From Frigidibacter sp. RF13 (GTDB lineage: Bacteria > Pseudomonadota > Alphaproteobacteria > Rhodobacterales > Rhodobacteraceae), in the NCBI RefSeq assembly GCF_026626305.1, contig NZ_JAPNUE010000007.1, positions 124,001 to 188,000 on the forward strand: a stretch of DNA of 64,000 nucleotides. The letters are read 5' to 3'. The position numbers and the translations under genes were made by a program. Positions within the stretch are counted from its first letter, which is position 1. The number at the start of each line of letters is the position of its first letter. Shown here one piece after another: positions 48,762 through 57,313 of the stretch. The notes below the pieces were generated by a model. It was not told where the DNA came from. It did no database searches and worked only from the letters and a program-made list of their open reading frames with translations.

Positions 48762-49702
48762 GCCCCACCCCCCGGCAGCAGGTGAAAGCTGACCTGATAG
48801 CGGTAGAAATCAATGTTGGGGGCCACGCTCAGCGCGCGGCGCAGGCGAAGGTCATCTTCCAGCGCGATGATCACCCCGCGCACGGTCTGGCCCGGCTCGG
48901 CCAGTTCGGCCAGCACATAGCCCATATAGCGCTGTATCTGGCCAACCACCCGGTCACTCGCGCGGCCTCGTTTCAACTCGACCACCAGCAGCTCTTTCCC
49001 GTCCTTGCTGATCGCCAGAATGTCGATGGGGCCGGTGTCGGTGGGAAACTGCTGCCCGGTCGTCTCGCCTTCGATGGCGTATAGGGTGTGGGTCTTGCCC
49101 AAGGGCGTCGCAGCCCAATTGGCGGCAAGGAAATCTTCCAGATGACGTTCCAGCGCAAAGACGCTGACATCTTCGACATCGGGGTCAGAGGCGACCAAGG
49201 CAGGCGGCTGTTTGTCGCCCAAGATCGCCTCGATCTCGGGGCCATGCTTGGTGACGTTGCTGACCGTGCCAACCGACCCCATCGAGTTTTGCAGGGCCTC
49301 GCTCAGATCATTGCGGTGCACATATTTGCCGAACCAATGGACGGGGCGTTTGTGCGGCAGTTCATAGGTCGGGTCGTAGAAGTAATTGCCGCTGATCTCG
49401 CCAAAGTGGATATTGCCTTGGGTGTCGGGGGTCAGAACGATGTCGCCCTTTTGCGCACCATGGCAGATGGTGTGCAGCATGCCGCAAGCGAGCCCCGCCG
49501 CGACCTTTGACTTGCCGGGGTTCTGGGCAAGCCAGATGTCGCGCATGGCGGCGTTGAACTCTTGGAAGGTGGGCGGGAACTTTCCGGTCAGGTCGATGCC
49601 GAACAGAAACCCGGCAGCGATCCAGCCGCCTTGCAACCCATCGGCGGCATTGGCGCTTTTGCGCCCGAGCATGATGCGGCGGTATTCCTTTGGCGCGGTC
49701 AT
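48758..49702 (-). CDS. NucS/Mrr-like PD-(D/E)xK nuclease embedded in the hsd operon
   Basis: 314 residues. The C-terminal part (about 180-310) has a PD-(D/E)xK core: D227 (TGPIDILAI), E242-x-K244 (VVELKRGR), and a Q-containing helix (GQIQRYMGY), like the DUF91/NucS and Mrr-type nucleases. The N-terminal 160 residues (GDIVLTPDTQGNIHFGEI, FYDPTYELPHKRPVHWFGK) resemble the small beta-rich PUA/EVE-like modules at the front of some modification-dependent restriction enzymes (inference). It overlaps hsdM and hsdS by 4 nt each, so it is made together with the core enzyme. It may be an extra nuclease, perhaps aimed at modified DNA. Confidence 0.78.
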   Translation of the reverse strand: MTAPKEYRRIMLGRKSANAADGLQGGWIAAGFLFGIDLTGKFPPTFQEFNAAMRDIWLAQNPGKSKVAAGLACGMLHTICHGAQKGDIVLTPDTQGNIHFGEISGNYFYDPTYELPHKRPVHWFGKYVHRNDLSEALQNSMGSVGTVSNVTKHGPEIEAILGDKQPPALVASDPDVEDVSVFALERHLEDFLAANWAATPLGKTHTLYAIEGETTGQQFPTDTGPIDILAISKDGKELLVVELKRGRASDRVVGQIQRYMGYVLAELAEPGQTVRGVIIALEDDLRLRRALSVAPNIDFYRYQVSFHLLPGGGA

Positions 49703-51255
49703 ACCGGGGCCTCGATGCCAAGTTCGGCGCAGAAGGCAGCAATCTGGGCGTCAAGATCGGCCATGCCTTTGACGTTGGCTTTCAGTTCGGCGGCGACGGC
49801 GGCAAGATCAATTTGCGCCTCGGCCTCGAAGGTGTCGACGTAGCGGGGGATGTTCAGGTTGTAGTCGTTCTCGGCGATTTCGGACAGTCTGGCGCGGTGC
49901 GAGAACCGGGGTTCGACGACGCGCGAGCGGTAGGCTGTGACGATGCGTTCGATGTGTTCGGGCAACAGGACGTTCTGGTTCTTGGCCTTTTCAAAGCAAG
50001 TGCTGGCGTCGACGAACAGGATATCCTCGGGCCATTCGCGGCATTTCTTGAAGACCAGGATGCAGGTCGGGATCGAGGTGCCGTAGAAGATGTTCGCAGG
50101 CAGGCCGATCACCGCATCCAGCCAGTTGCGTTCCTTGATGATATATTCGCGGATATGCCCCTCGGCAGCACCCCGGAACAGCACGCCATGGGGCAAGATC
50201 ACGGCCATGGTGCCGTTATCGTCCAGCTGGTGCAGCATGTGTTGAACAAAGGCGAAGTCTGCCTTGGACGCAGGGGCAAGGCGGCCATATTGGGCATAGC
50301 GATCATCGGTTAGCAGCAGCGGGTTGGCCGACCACTGCGCCGAAAAGGGCGGGTTGGCCACCACCGCCTCGAACCGCTTGTCGACGTGCTGGGGGTGTTC
50401 GAGCGTGTCTTCCTGTTTCAGGTTGAAGTTGCGGTAGTGGACGCCGTGCAGGATCATGTTCATGCGGGCAAGGTTGTAGGTCGTGCGGTTCATCTCCTGC
50501 CCGAAGAAATCGCCCACTGTCGCCTCTTTCGCCACGCGCAACAGGAGCGACCCCGAACCGCAGGTCGGGTCATAGACATTCTTAAGCCGTGTCTTGCCGG
50601 TGGTGACGATGCGGGCAAGGATGGTGGAGACTTCCTGCGGGGTATAGAACTCGCCCGCCTTCTTGCCCGCTCCGCTGGCGAACTGGCCGATCAGGTATTC
50701 ATAGGCATCGCCCAGAACGTCGCTGTCGGCATTGGCCAGATCAAAGTCGATCTCGTCCAGATGGGTCAGAACCTTGGTGATCAGGGTGTTCTTGGCCTCC
50801 TCCGTCCGGCCAAGTTTCGAGGATGTCAGGTCCATGTCGGAAAAAAGGTCGTCGAAGTCATCCTCAGATTCGGTGCCCATGGTCGAGCGTTCGATGTTGT
50901 TCAGGATGCGGGCCAGGTCTTCCAGGATGAACTGCCCCGCCTGCGCCCCCCGCCTGGCCAGGGCACGGAACAGTTCGGACGGCTTGAGGAAATAACCCAG
51001 CTGTTCAATGGCGGCATCGGCCACAGCCTGCAGATAGGCGCGGCCTTCGTCGGTGTTTTCCTTGATGTCGGCAAAATCGATCCCGTCTTCGGTCAGGATC
51101 GAGTTGGCATAGAGGTGCAGCCTTTCGGACAAGTATTTGTAGAAGATGAACCCCAGGATGTAGTCGCGGAACTCATCCGCATTCATCTTGCCGCGCAGGG
51201 TGTTGGCGATATCCCAAAGCTTTTGCTCAAGTTTTTTCTTCTGGTCGTCGGTCAT
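49699..51255 (-). CDS. hsdM: Type I DNA methyltransferase, M subunit
   Basis: 518 residues, N6-adenine methyltransferase. N-terminal HsdM_N helical domain, then FYTPQEV (203-209), the SAM-binding DPTCGSGS (229-236) and catalytic NPPF (301-304). Start at 51255 gives the standard MTDDQKKKLEQKLWDIAN; an in-frame ATG 12 codons earlier is less likely. It begins 56 nt after the tyrosine recombinase gene on the same strand. Confidence 0.95.
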   Translation of the reverse strand: MTDDQKKKLEQKLWDIANTLRGKMNADEFRDYILGFIFYKYLSERLHLYANSILTEDGIDFADIKENTDEGRAYLQAVADAAIEQLGYFLKPSELFRALARRGAQAGQFILEDLARILNNIERSTMGTESEDDFDDLFSDMDLTSSKLGRTEEAKNTLITKVLTHLDEIDFDLANADSDVLGDAYEYLIGQFASGAGKKAGEFYTPQEVSTILARIVTTGKTRLKNVYDPTCGSGSLLLRVAKEATVGDFFGQEMNRTTYNLARMNMILHGVHYRNFNLKQEDTLEHPQHVDKRFEAVVANPPFSAQWSANPLLLTDDRYAQYGRLAPASKADFAFVQHMLHQLDDNGTMAVILPHGVLFRGAAEGHIREYIIKERNWLDAVIGLPANIFYGTSIPTCILVFKKCREWPEDILFVDASTCFEKAKNQNVLLPEHIERIVTAYRSRVVEPRFSHRARLSEIAENDYNLNIPRYVDTFEAEAQIDLAAVAAELKANVKGMADLDAQIAAFCAELGIEAPV

Positions 51256-51311
51256 GGGGTCCCTCAACTTCCTCGGGGCACATTTCACCAATCTGCGGCA
51301 AAACTAAAGGC

Positions 51312-52337
51312 TTAACCGCTGGTCGGCCCCCGCATGAGTTCCGCCTGCCGTTCCTGAGAAACCATCAGGTAAGAACCGACCGTTGTGAGTTCGCTGTCGT
51401 GGCCGATGTTCTGTGAGAAGGCTTTGAACGCTTCGCGGGAGGTGAAGTAGCCGTCGGCCCATTTGACCAAGGTTTTGCGGAAAGAGTGAGGGGCAAAGGC
51501 GGGCAGGCCAGCGGCCACGAATGCGTCCTTGATCACCGATCGTATGGCGTCCGCATTGGCGTAGGTCTCGCGGGAAAAGCCGGTGACGGAAAAAGCCTGG
51601 TCGACTTGACCGATTTCCTGTTTGGGGAATAAGGCGTCTTCGTTGCCGAATAGCAGGTCATTGCGCAGGAAGGCGACCCAATCGACGAAAAATTCGCGAT
51701 AGATGGGATCAACCGGCAAGAACCACGTCGTAAAACTCTTGGCGAACTTGGTGCGCACGTCGCGGGCATCCTGATAGGCGCAACCCTGCACAAGGTCGAT
51801 GCGCTTGAGCCGGAAGGATGCGACCGCACCATCCCGCGATCCGGTCAGCATAAGAAACGCGAAAATCGCTTTGTCGCGGCGCTGAAGAGGTGTGGTGCTG
51901 GGCATCTGCACGAAGGCATGGCGGCACTGTTCCATTGTCGGATAGGCCGCGTCGCGCTGGGCATGGGCCACGCGAACGTCCTTGGCGTTTAGGTTGAAAT
52001 ATTCGGCGTCGCCATAGCTGATCCGCGATCGGTAGCCCGGCTGTCCGGCCAACCAGCTGACAAAAGCCTTCACCGCGCGAAGGGTGCCATCGATGGTTGC
52101 CTTGGACAGGGGCTTGGCGGTCCTGTTGTTCCGCGCGGCGCAAATCTCGGCTTTGAACTTCATTGCCTGATCGATATGGAAGCGCTTGAACGGCTTGAAG
52201 CCGGTGCTGCGTTCGAAGCGCAAGATTCCTTCTGCGGTTTTGTCCACCGTCGCCATATCGCAGCGCTTGGCTTCCCGCAGATATTGCAGATAGCGGCGCT
52301 TGATCCGTTCGTTTTCCTCGACAAATTTCCTAGCCAT
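51312..52337 (-). CDS. Tyrosine recombinase upstream of hsdM
   Basis: 341 residues with an N-terminal SAM-like core-binding domain and a complete catalytic set: R168 (LTGSRDG), H284 and R287 (APHSFRKTL), H313 (NIGHDSE) and Y323. It is not the island integrase, which lies at the distal end. With the zinc-ribbon HTH gene 49 nt upstream and hsdM 56 nt downstream it may be in the hsd operon. Possible roles: DNA rearrangement at a remote hsdS allele, island dimer resolution, or a regulatory DNA-binding job. No inverted repeats that it could flip were seen. Confidence 0.85.
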   Translation of the reverse strand: MARKFVEENERIKRRYLQYLREAKRCDMATVDKTAEGILRFERSTGFKPFKRFHIDQAMKFKAEICAARNNRTAKPLSKATIDGTLRAVKAFVSWLAGQPGYRSRISYGDAEYFNLNAKDVRVAHAQRDAAYPTMEQCRHAFVQMPSTTPLQRRDKAIFAFLMLTGSRDGAVASFRLKRIDLVQGCAYQDARDVRTKFAKSFTTWFLPVDPIYREFFVDWVAFLRNDLLFGNEDALFPKQEIGQVDQAFSVTGFSRETYANADAIRSVIKDAFVAAGLPAFAPHSFRKTLVKWADGYFTSREAFKAFSQNIGHDSELTTVGSYLMVSQERQAELMRGPTSG

Positions 52338-52386
52338 AGCGGTGCCCTTTCGAAGTGACAGTTTCAGAGAGGTTTCGACGTATCCC

Positions 52387-52812
52387 TTAGGCTGTCTTTC
52401 CGCCCTTCTCCGCCAACGCGAAAATTTCGCGGTAGTGGTCGATCTTCGCCCGGCTGATCATCCGGTTGCAGGTGCCGCCACAGGCCTCGCACAGGCCCAT
52501 CAGCCGGGCCGTGGTGGCCGTCTGGGGAATGCAGTCCACCAACATGCCCATGGGGGTTCGTGGTGCCTTGCAGCTAAGGCAATAGAGTTGAGTGGGCTGC
52601 AGGGCCGCCTTGCGCTTTACCAATTGGGTCTGCCTGAATTCCTTCAGGTCCTCGCCCAAGATCAGATAGGGGCGCTGGGCGTTCATAATCCGCAGGCCCT
52701 TCTTGACCCAGTTGCGTATCGTGCCTTGAGAAACGCCCAGCGCTGTTCCTGCCTCCTCAAGGGTATAGCTGCGCGCGGCGCGCAAGGCGCGGTGGGACGA
52801 TCGACTAACCAT
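52387..52812 (-). CDS. HTH and zinc-ribbon protein
   Basis: 141 residues. N-terminal HTH (about 15-45: YTLEEAGTALGVSQGTIRNW, MerR/excisionase-like), then a four-cysteine zinc site C78-x2-C81 and C108-x2-C111. It is probably a DNA-binding regulator or a recombination directionality partner for the tyrosine recombinase directly downstream. I have no function from homologues. Confidence 0.75.
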   Translation of the reverse strand: MVSRSSHRALRAARSYTLEEAGTALGVSQGTIRNWVKKGLRIMNAQRPYLILGEDLKEFRQTQLVKRKAALQPTQLYCLSCKAPRTPMGMLVDCIPQTATTARLMGLCEACGGTCNRMISRAKIDHYREIFALAEKGGKTA

Positions 52813-52851
52813 GATCAGACCGTGCCTGATGATGTGCTGGGACCGGTTGCG

Positions 52852-53043
52852 TCACTTGGCGCTGACCTTGGCTTTGAGCGCCTCCCAAGCCTCAATCTCG
52901 GAAAGCTTCCACCTTGTACAACCCGGCGAGAGTTTCACTGGGCGCGGAAAGGTCGGGTCCTCCCGCACCCAGCGGCGCGGAGTCAGATGGTGGACGCCGA
53001 AGCGTTCACCGATCTGGCGATCCGTGAGGTATGTTTCAGGCAT
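52852..53043 (-). CDS. AlpA-like excisionase/regulator
   Basis: 63 residues, MPETYLTDRQIGERFGVHHLTPRRW..., a MerR-type HTH as in AlpA and phage excisionases that promote P4-type integrase expression or excision. GGAG lies 6 nt before the ATG at 53043; another in-frame ATG four codons up lacks such a site. It fits an island-mobility role. Confidence 0.75.
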   Translation of the reverse strand: MPETYLTDRQIGERFGVHHLTPRRWVREDPTFPRPVKLSPGCTRWKLSEIEAWEALKAKVSAK

Positions 53044-53140
53044 ATGCGACTCCATCGTTGCGAGATGGAGCAGACGTAATCCCATGTTGTTATTCAAAAA
53101 ATCTGACAGGAAAAACTTCCGTATCGATACGGTGTTGGGA

Positions 53141-53878
53141 TTATTTCCTGCCGGGAACGGAGAGCTTTGAATTCGCAGAAACGGCGATCGCCCAAGCAAT
53201 TCCGAACTTACGCGCAGAAAGACCTGGCGCTACGATATCCTTGATCTGCGATCTTGTAAGCTTTTGATTTTCATTCCATGTCTGGAGAATGCGCTTTGAA
53301 ACCGCGTCCGGCGACAAGTCCAATTTCGGCTGTGATGTGGTTTTTGGAACGCCACATAACTCCAACCAATCCAGCCTGCGTCCGTTTCTTGGCAGCGGCC
53401 AGCAAACTGGACAGCCATCGACCTTAGCAACGAAGGGAAGGATGTCTTCTAGATCGGCAAAATGTGCAAACTTCTTCGCATGGCTCAGATCGATTCTATA
53501 ACCGGCGGCATTCACGAACGTAAAAGGGTCCTGCACATGATCAAGAATGCTCTGCCAGCCCTTGGGCCAGTCTTCGAACGGACCATCAAAGACATGATGC
53601 CGTTGAACCAGTAGTGCCGCAAGCTTTATAGCTCGCCCATCTGATGTGCTTGCGTAGAGATTGCGTTCCTGTTGATTCAGGAAACCTTGCATTAACCACT
53701 CGCAATAGGCCGCCTCGCGCTGCCAGTTTGGATCAGCATAGCCGAAGGTCTCGTCGCTAGGTATGCCGTGAGGTTCCGGGTCATCTGGATGGGGATTAGC
53801 TAGTCGCCATTCCCTTGCAAGCTCTGCAAAGACTTCCTTGATCTCAAATAGGCTTATGAAACCTTCAGGTGCGAACAT
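53141..53878 (-). CDS. Unknown island protein
   Basis: 245 residues, acidic N-terminal half rich in tryptophan and aromatic residues, a CPVCWPLP motif (about residue 155) and a helical C-terminus (SKRILQTWNENQKLTRSQIK) that could be a winged HTH. Overlaps the integrase gene by 14 nt and so is translated with it. No family recognised. The DNA is less GC-rich than the hsd genes. Confidence 0.6.
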   Translation of the reverse strand: MFAPEGFISLFEIKEVFAELAREWRLANPHPDDPEPHGIPSDETFGYADPNWQREAAYCEWLMQGFLNQQERNLYASTSDGRAIKLAALLVQRHHVFDGPFEDWPKGWQSILDHVQDPFTFVNAAGYRIDLSHAKKFAHFADLEDILPFVAKVDGCPVCWPLPRNGRRLDWLELCGVPKTTSQPKLDLSPDAVSKRILQTWNENQKLTRSQIKDIVAPGLSARKFGIAWAIAVSANSKLSVPGRK

Positions 53879-55166
53879 CGCGAAGCGCCAGAACCCTACC
53901 CTCGGTGTTCCTGCTAGTCAGAAAGTTGGCCCAATCTGCCATCATCCTCCGCCGCTTGTCTATCATATCGCCTCGCCGGTATGACGCTTCGACAGCGTTA
54001 CTGATCTTGTGGGCTAGTGCAACCTCGGCCATGTCGCCGGGGTAGCTTGTCCGCTCGGCGACCCAATCGCGAAATGTGGATCGCAATCCATGTGGCACTG
54101 CGGGGCGTTTGGACACACGGTCAAGGAAACCAGTGCCACTTTTCGCGATATCTGCCTCGCTCATGCGCCGCATAACCGCCGAAACCGTCATGTCCGACAA
54201 CTGACCGCCCCGGGCAGCAGGGAACACCAATTCGTTGTCCTCCATGCGGGGCAGCGCCTTGAGAAGCGCAAGCGCTTCTTCGGTTAGCGGCACACGATGC
54301 TCCCGGCCCATCTTGATACGCGCGGCGGGAACGATCCACAGAGCTTTGTCCAGGTCGATTTCGTCCCAAGTCGCACCACGCACTTCCTGCGACCGGGTGG
54401 CCGTTAGCGCAAGGAATTCGAGCGCCCGCGCACCTAAGCCATCGCGCGCCTTGAGGGAAGCAAACCAGCGAGGTGCGTCTTCAAGAGTCAATGCGGGCTG
54501 ATTACCCTCCTTCGCTACCTTTGATGGCGCGGGCAGAAGTTCCTTGAGGTTCCCGGCCCAGCGAGCAGGGTTGTCGCCCTTCCTGTGCCCCGCCACGGTC
54601 GCCCATGACAGGACACTTTCGATCCGGCCCCGCAGCCGCGATGCGGTTTCCGTCTTATCGTGCCAAAGGGGTTGCAGGACACGCAGCACGTCCCGCACGT
54701 CGATATCCTGCACCATCATCTTGCCCAAGACGGGCAGAGCGTAGTGTGTCAGCGTGTTCTGCCATTGCTGCCGGTGCTTGGCATTCTTGAAGGCATCCAG
54801 TTTTGCAGCCAGATATCGGCTCATTGCCGTCTCAAAGGTCAGCCCTCGCCCTGCCGCCGCGACAAGCGTGGCCTTCGCTGCGTGTCGTTCAGCAACGGGA
54901 TCAACACCCCGCGCGATCTTGTCGCGGGCCTCGCGCGCCTTGTCGCGGGCTTGGGCAAGTGTCACTGTCGGGAAACCGCCCAGCCCGATATCCCGCCGCG
55001 CACTTCCAACCGTAGTTCGGAGTATCCATGATCGTCCGCCTTTCGGCGTGATCTGAAGATAGAGCCCTGTAACGCCACCTACAGAAAAAAGAGCGTTCCC
55101 CTTGCCCGATGGGTGCGAAAGGTTCCGCACTTCAAGCGCAGACAACTCTTCCGCGATCTTAGGCAT
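53865..55166 (-). CDS. P4-type tyrosine integrase
   Basis: 433 residues, with the N-terminal DUF4102 arm-binding domain (GGVTGLYLQITPKGGRSW), core-binding domain, and catalytic R258 (TATRSQE), K285, H359 and R362 (VPHGLRSTFRDW), H386 and Y396. Prophage P4/CP4-57 integrases of this type use tRNA 3' ends, which fits the tRNA-Ser repeat. The gene starts about 160 bp inside attR and reads inward. The ATG at 55166 has no good ribosome site; a longer frame to 55268 lacks family resemblance. Confidence 0.92.
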   Translation of the reverse strand: MPKIAEELSALEVRNLSHPSGKGNALFSVGGVTGLYLQITPKGGRSWILRTTVGSARRDIGLGGFPTVTLAQARDKAREARDKIARGVDPVAERHAAKATLVAAAGRGLTFETAMSRYLAAKLDAFKNAKHRQQWQNTLTHYALPVLGKMMVQDIDVRDVLRVLQPLWHDKTETASRLRGRIESVLSWATVAGHRKGDNPARWAGNLKELLPAPSKVAKEGNQPALTLEDAPRWFASLKARDGLGARALEFLALTATRSQEVRGATWDEIDLDKALWIVPAARIKMGREHRVPLTEEALALLKALPRMEDNELVFPAARGGQLSDMTVSAVMRRMSEADIAKSGTGFLDRVSKRPAVPHGLRSTFRDWVAERTSYPGDMAEVALAHKISNAVEASYRRGDMIDKRRRMMADWANFLTSRNTEGRVLALRDVRT

Positions 55167-55316
55167 GGAGGTATACCCATCATCTAACCCACTATAGGAA
55201 ATGTAACCTCTCGCATGGGGTCGCACAAGCCTGCATAGGCGAGATGATGGGTTTTCCAGTGGAAACAAGCAGGTGCGCTACACTTACGCATCTGATCTCA
55301 AAAAGAAAAAACGCCA

Positions 55317-55343
55317 AAGTGGCGGGCACCCTCTCCGCCACTT
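55317..55343. repeat. attR with a perfect dyad
   Basis: The 14-bp repeat lies at 55327-55340. Around it AAGTGGCGG and CCGCCACTT form perfect 9-bp arms with a 9-nt centre, a dyad absent from the tRNA side. The left arm should be island-derived, the right arm core plus chromosome. Confidence 0.8.
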
Positions 55344-55366
55344 GCCATCGCAAAAGCGTTCTCCGG

Positions 55367-55388
55367 ATCCGGCTGAGGCCGGATTTTT
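55367..55388 (+). terminator. Probable displaced tRNA-Ser terminator
   Basis: ATCCGGC-TGAG-GCCGGAT followed by TTTTT. It lies 26 nt past the attR CCA, exactly where the tRNA-Ser terminator would have been before island insertion. Confidence 0.78.
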
Positions 55389-55885
55389 CTGTTGTTCTTG
55401 AGAGTTATGCAGCGTGGGCTGAGCACCGTCGGTGGCTCCGGAAGGTCCAAAAGTGGTCTCTCATGGGCGATATTCTCCGGACCTCATGACTGCGCGGATT
55501 TGGTGAATAGCTTGCAACTATCAGAACATAATAGGTTTTTCCGACGCCCCACCTGAACACTTCGACACCAGTCGCGACCGGTGAAATGGAACTGAAATCC
55601 AACCTTGCCCGCGTGGCGACTAAGTGCGGTTTCGCCGATAAGCATGCGCGAAGCCGGCCATCCGGACGGCCAAATCTGAAGGAGACAAATGCCTTTTCTG
55701 CCGCCAGTCTCTTTTGCGAAAAGGGCGGAAAGCGGTCTTTCGCATGGGATGTCGAACGGTTTCAGCACTCGCCTAAAGCGGTCTTCCGTTCATGGTGCAG
55801 CTTTTCGGCCCAGTTCATTTTGGACGGGTTCTTCGTGTCGGTCAGAACACCAACATGGCCTGTCCGGACGGCACTGCCGAAGGTG
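55389..55885. other. About 500 bp without a recognisable gene
   Basis: Mixed base composition with short open frames on both strands that have no coding look. A repeated AAAGCGGTCTT motif occurs at about 55727 and 55777. It may be decayed intergenic or mobile-element DNA between the island and the racemase operon. Confidence 0.5.
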
Positions 55886-56587
55886 TCAAACTACCTTATG
55901 TGCGGGGGGCGGACTATAGCCTCCGAGCCGTGAGGTCCGGATGCGCATTCTGACCATCGCTTCGGCCAACCCAACGGCGCAAGTCACACCATCAAGCACA
56001 GGCAACCCGTGTTCCTTGGCCAGAGCGTCCGCGAGGTCGGCCATTCCGGCGCAGCCCAAGACGATTGCTTCGGCGCGATCTTCTGCGACGGCACGTCCGA
56101 TTTCTGCACTGATCCGGTTGCAGGCATCTGAACCGGGGTGTTCGAGTTCCAGCACCGCAACTTCGGAGGAGCGGACGCGGGAACAGCGAGCCATCAGGCC
56201 ATAGCGGTGAAGGTTGTGTTCCAGCGCCGGCACGGAGCGCGCCAGGGTCGTCACGACAGAGAACTTGTTCGCGATCATCGAGGCCATGTGGTAGCCGGCC
56301 TCGCCGATGCCGATGACCGGCTTGTCGGTCAGGCAGCGCGCGGCGTCGAGCCCGGTGTCGTCGAAACAGGCGATGACCACGGCATCATAGTCGGGCGTCG
56401 TGCGAATGACGGTAAACATCCCCGCCAGCGACATAGCCTCGTCATAGAAGCCTTCGATGGATTCGGGCCCGCTGGTCGAATTGACGGCCAGTATATCGGT
56501 TCCTTCCGATGCAACCCGCCGTGCCGCCGCGCCGATCTTTTCCGTCATCGAGGTGGTCGTGTTGGGGTTCACCACAAGAATGCGCAT
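55886..56587 (-). CDS. Asp/Glu/hydantoin racemase family protein
   Basis: 233 residues, two cysteine catalytic pair C74 (VIACFDDTG) and C179 (IVLGCAGM) of the cofactor-independent racemase fold. Family members racemise hydantoins, allantoin, aspartate or glutamate, or (as maleate isomerase kin) isomerise. N-terminus MRILVVNPNTTTSMT is typical of the hydantoin/allantoin racemase branch. It starts directly after the LivF-like stop, as last gene of the transporter operon. Confidence 0.88.
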   Translation of the reverse strand: MRILVVNPNTTTSMTEKIGAAARRVASEGTDILAVNSTSGPESIEGFYDEAMSLAGMFTVIRTTPDYDAVVIACFDDTGLDAARCLTDKPVIGIGEAGYHMASMIANKFSVVTTLARSVPALEHNLHRYGLMARCSRVRSSEVAVLELEHPGSDACNRISAEIGRAVAEDRAEAIVLGCAGMADLADALAKEHGLPVLDGVTCAVGLAEAMVRMRIRTSRLGGYSPPPAHKVV

Positions 56588-57310
56588 TTACAGCTCACCC
56601 CCAAGGTAGGCGGCCTTGATCCGGTCATCGTGTATCAGGTCTTTCGACTCGCCCGACAACACCACCGAACCGGTCGACATGGCATAGGCGCGGCTGGAGA
56701 TGGACAGCGCCATTCGACTGTTCTGTTCGACAAGGAGCACCGTGACCTTCTCGTCGCGGCTGATCGCCACGATGGCCCGGGCTATGTCCTGCACCAGTTT
56801 CGGCGCGATCCCGAGTGAGGGTTCGTCCAGAAGCAGAAGCTTGGGCTTGGCCATCAGTGCGCGCCCGATCACCATCATCTGCTGTTCGCCCCCCGAAAGC
56901 GTGCTGGCCTGTTGGCTGAACCGCTCCTTCAGTCGGGGAAACCGGGTCAGGACGCTTTCCAGCGTATTGGCGATACCCGCCTTGTCGGTGCGGGTGAAGG
57001 CGCCCATCAGGAGGTTGTCTTTCACTGACATGAAGGGGAATACCCGGCGGCCCTCGGGGACCATGGCGATGCCACGTTTCACGATCTCGGCAGCGGGTGT
57101 GCCATCCAGTCTTTCGCCCATGAAATGAATTGAACCGGACTTGATCTTCCGCAGCCCGGTAATCGCCCGCAGGATAGAGGACTTTCCGGCCCCGTTCGCC
57201 CCGATCAGCGCCACCGTCTCGCCCTCATTCAAGGTCAGCGACACACCCTTCAGCGCATAAACATGATCGTAGTAAAGCTCGACATCCTTGAAGTTCAGCA
57301 TCTCTGTCAT
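56588..57310 (-). CDS. Branched-chain-type ABC transporter ATPase 2 (LivF-like)
   Basis: 240 residues; Walker A GANGAGKSS, signature LSGGEQQM, Walker B LLLDEPSLG. The PRLKERFSQQASTLSGGEQQ region is typical LivF. It starts 3 nt after the LivG-like gene, with which it forms the ATPase pair of a hydrophobic amino acid/amide transporter. Confidence 0.94.
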   Translation of the reverse strand: MTEMLNFKDVELYYDHVYALKGVSLTLNEGETVALIGANGAGKSSILRAITGLRKIKSGSIHFMGERLDGTPAAEIVKRGIAMVPEGRRVFPFMSVKDNLLMGAFTRTDKAGIANTLESVLTRFPRLKERFSQQASTLSGGEQQMMVIGRALMAKPKLLLLDEPSLGIAPKLVQDIARAIVAISRDEKVTVLLVEQNSRMALSISSRAYAMSTGSVVLSGESKDLIHDDRIKAAYLGGEL

Positions 57311-57313
57311 GGC

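Noticed and set aside
47556..52337. hsdS inversion system driven by the tyrosine recombinase
   Set aside because: Only one full hsdS is present, with no partial copy and no inverted repeats noticed in the island. Left as an open question with remote alleles.
55484..55768. 94-codon minus-strand frame between attR and the racemase
   Set aside because: No ribosome site, no family resemblance, mixed codon use; treated as non-coding.
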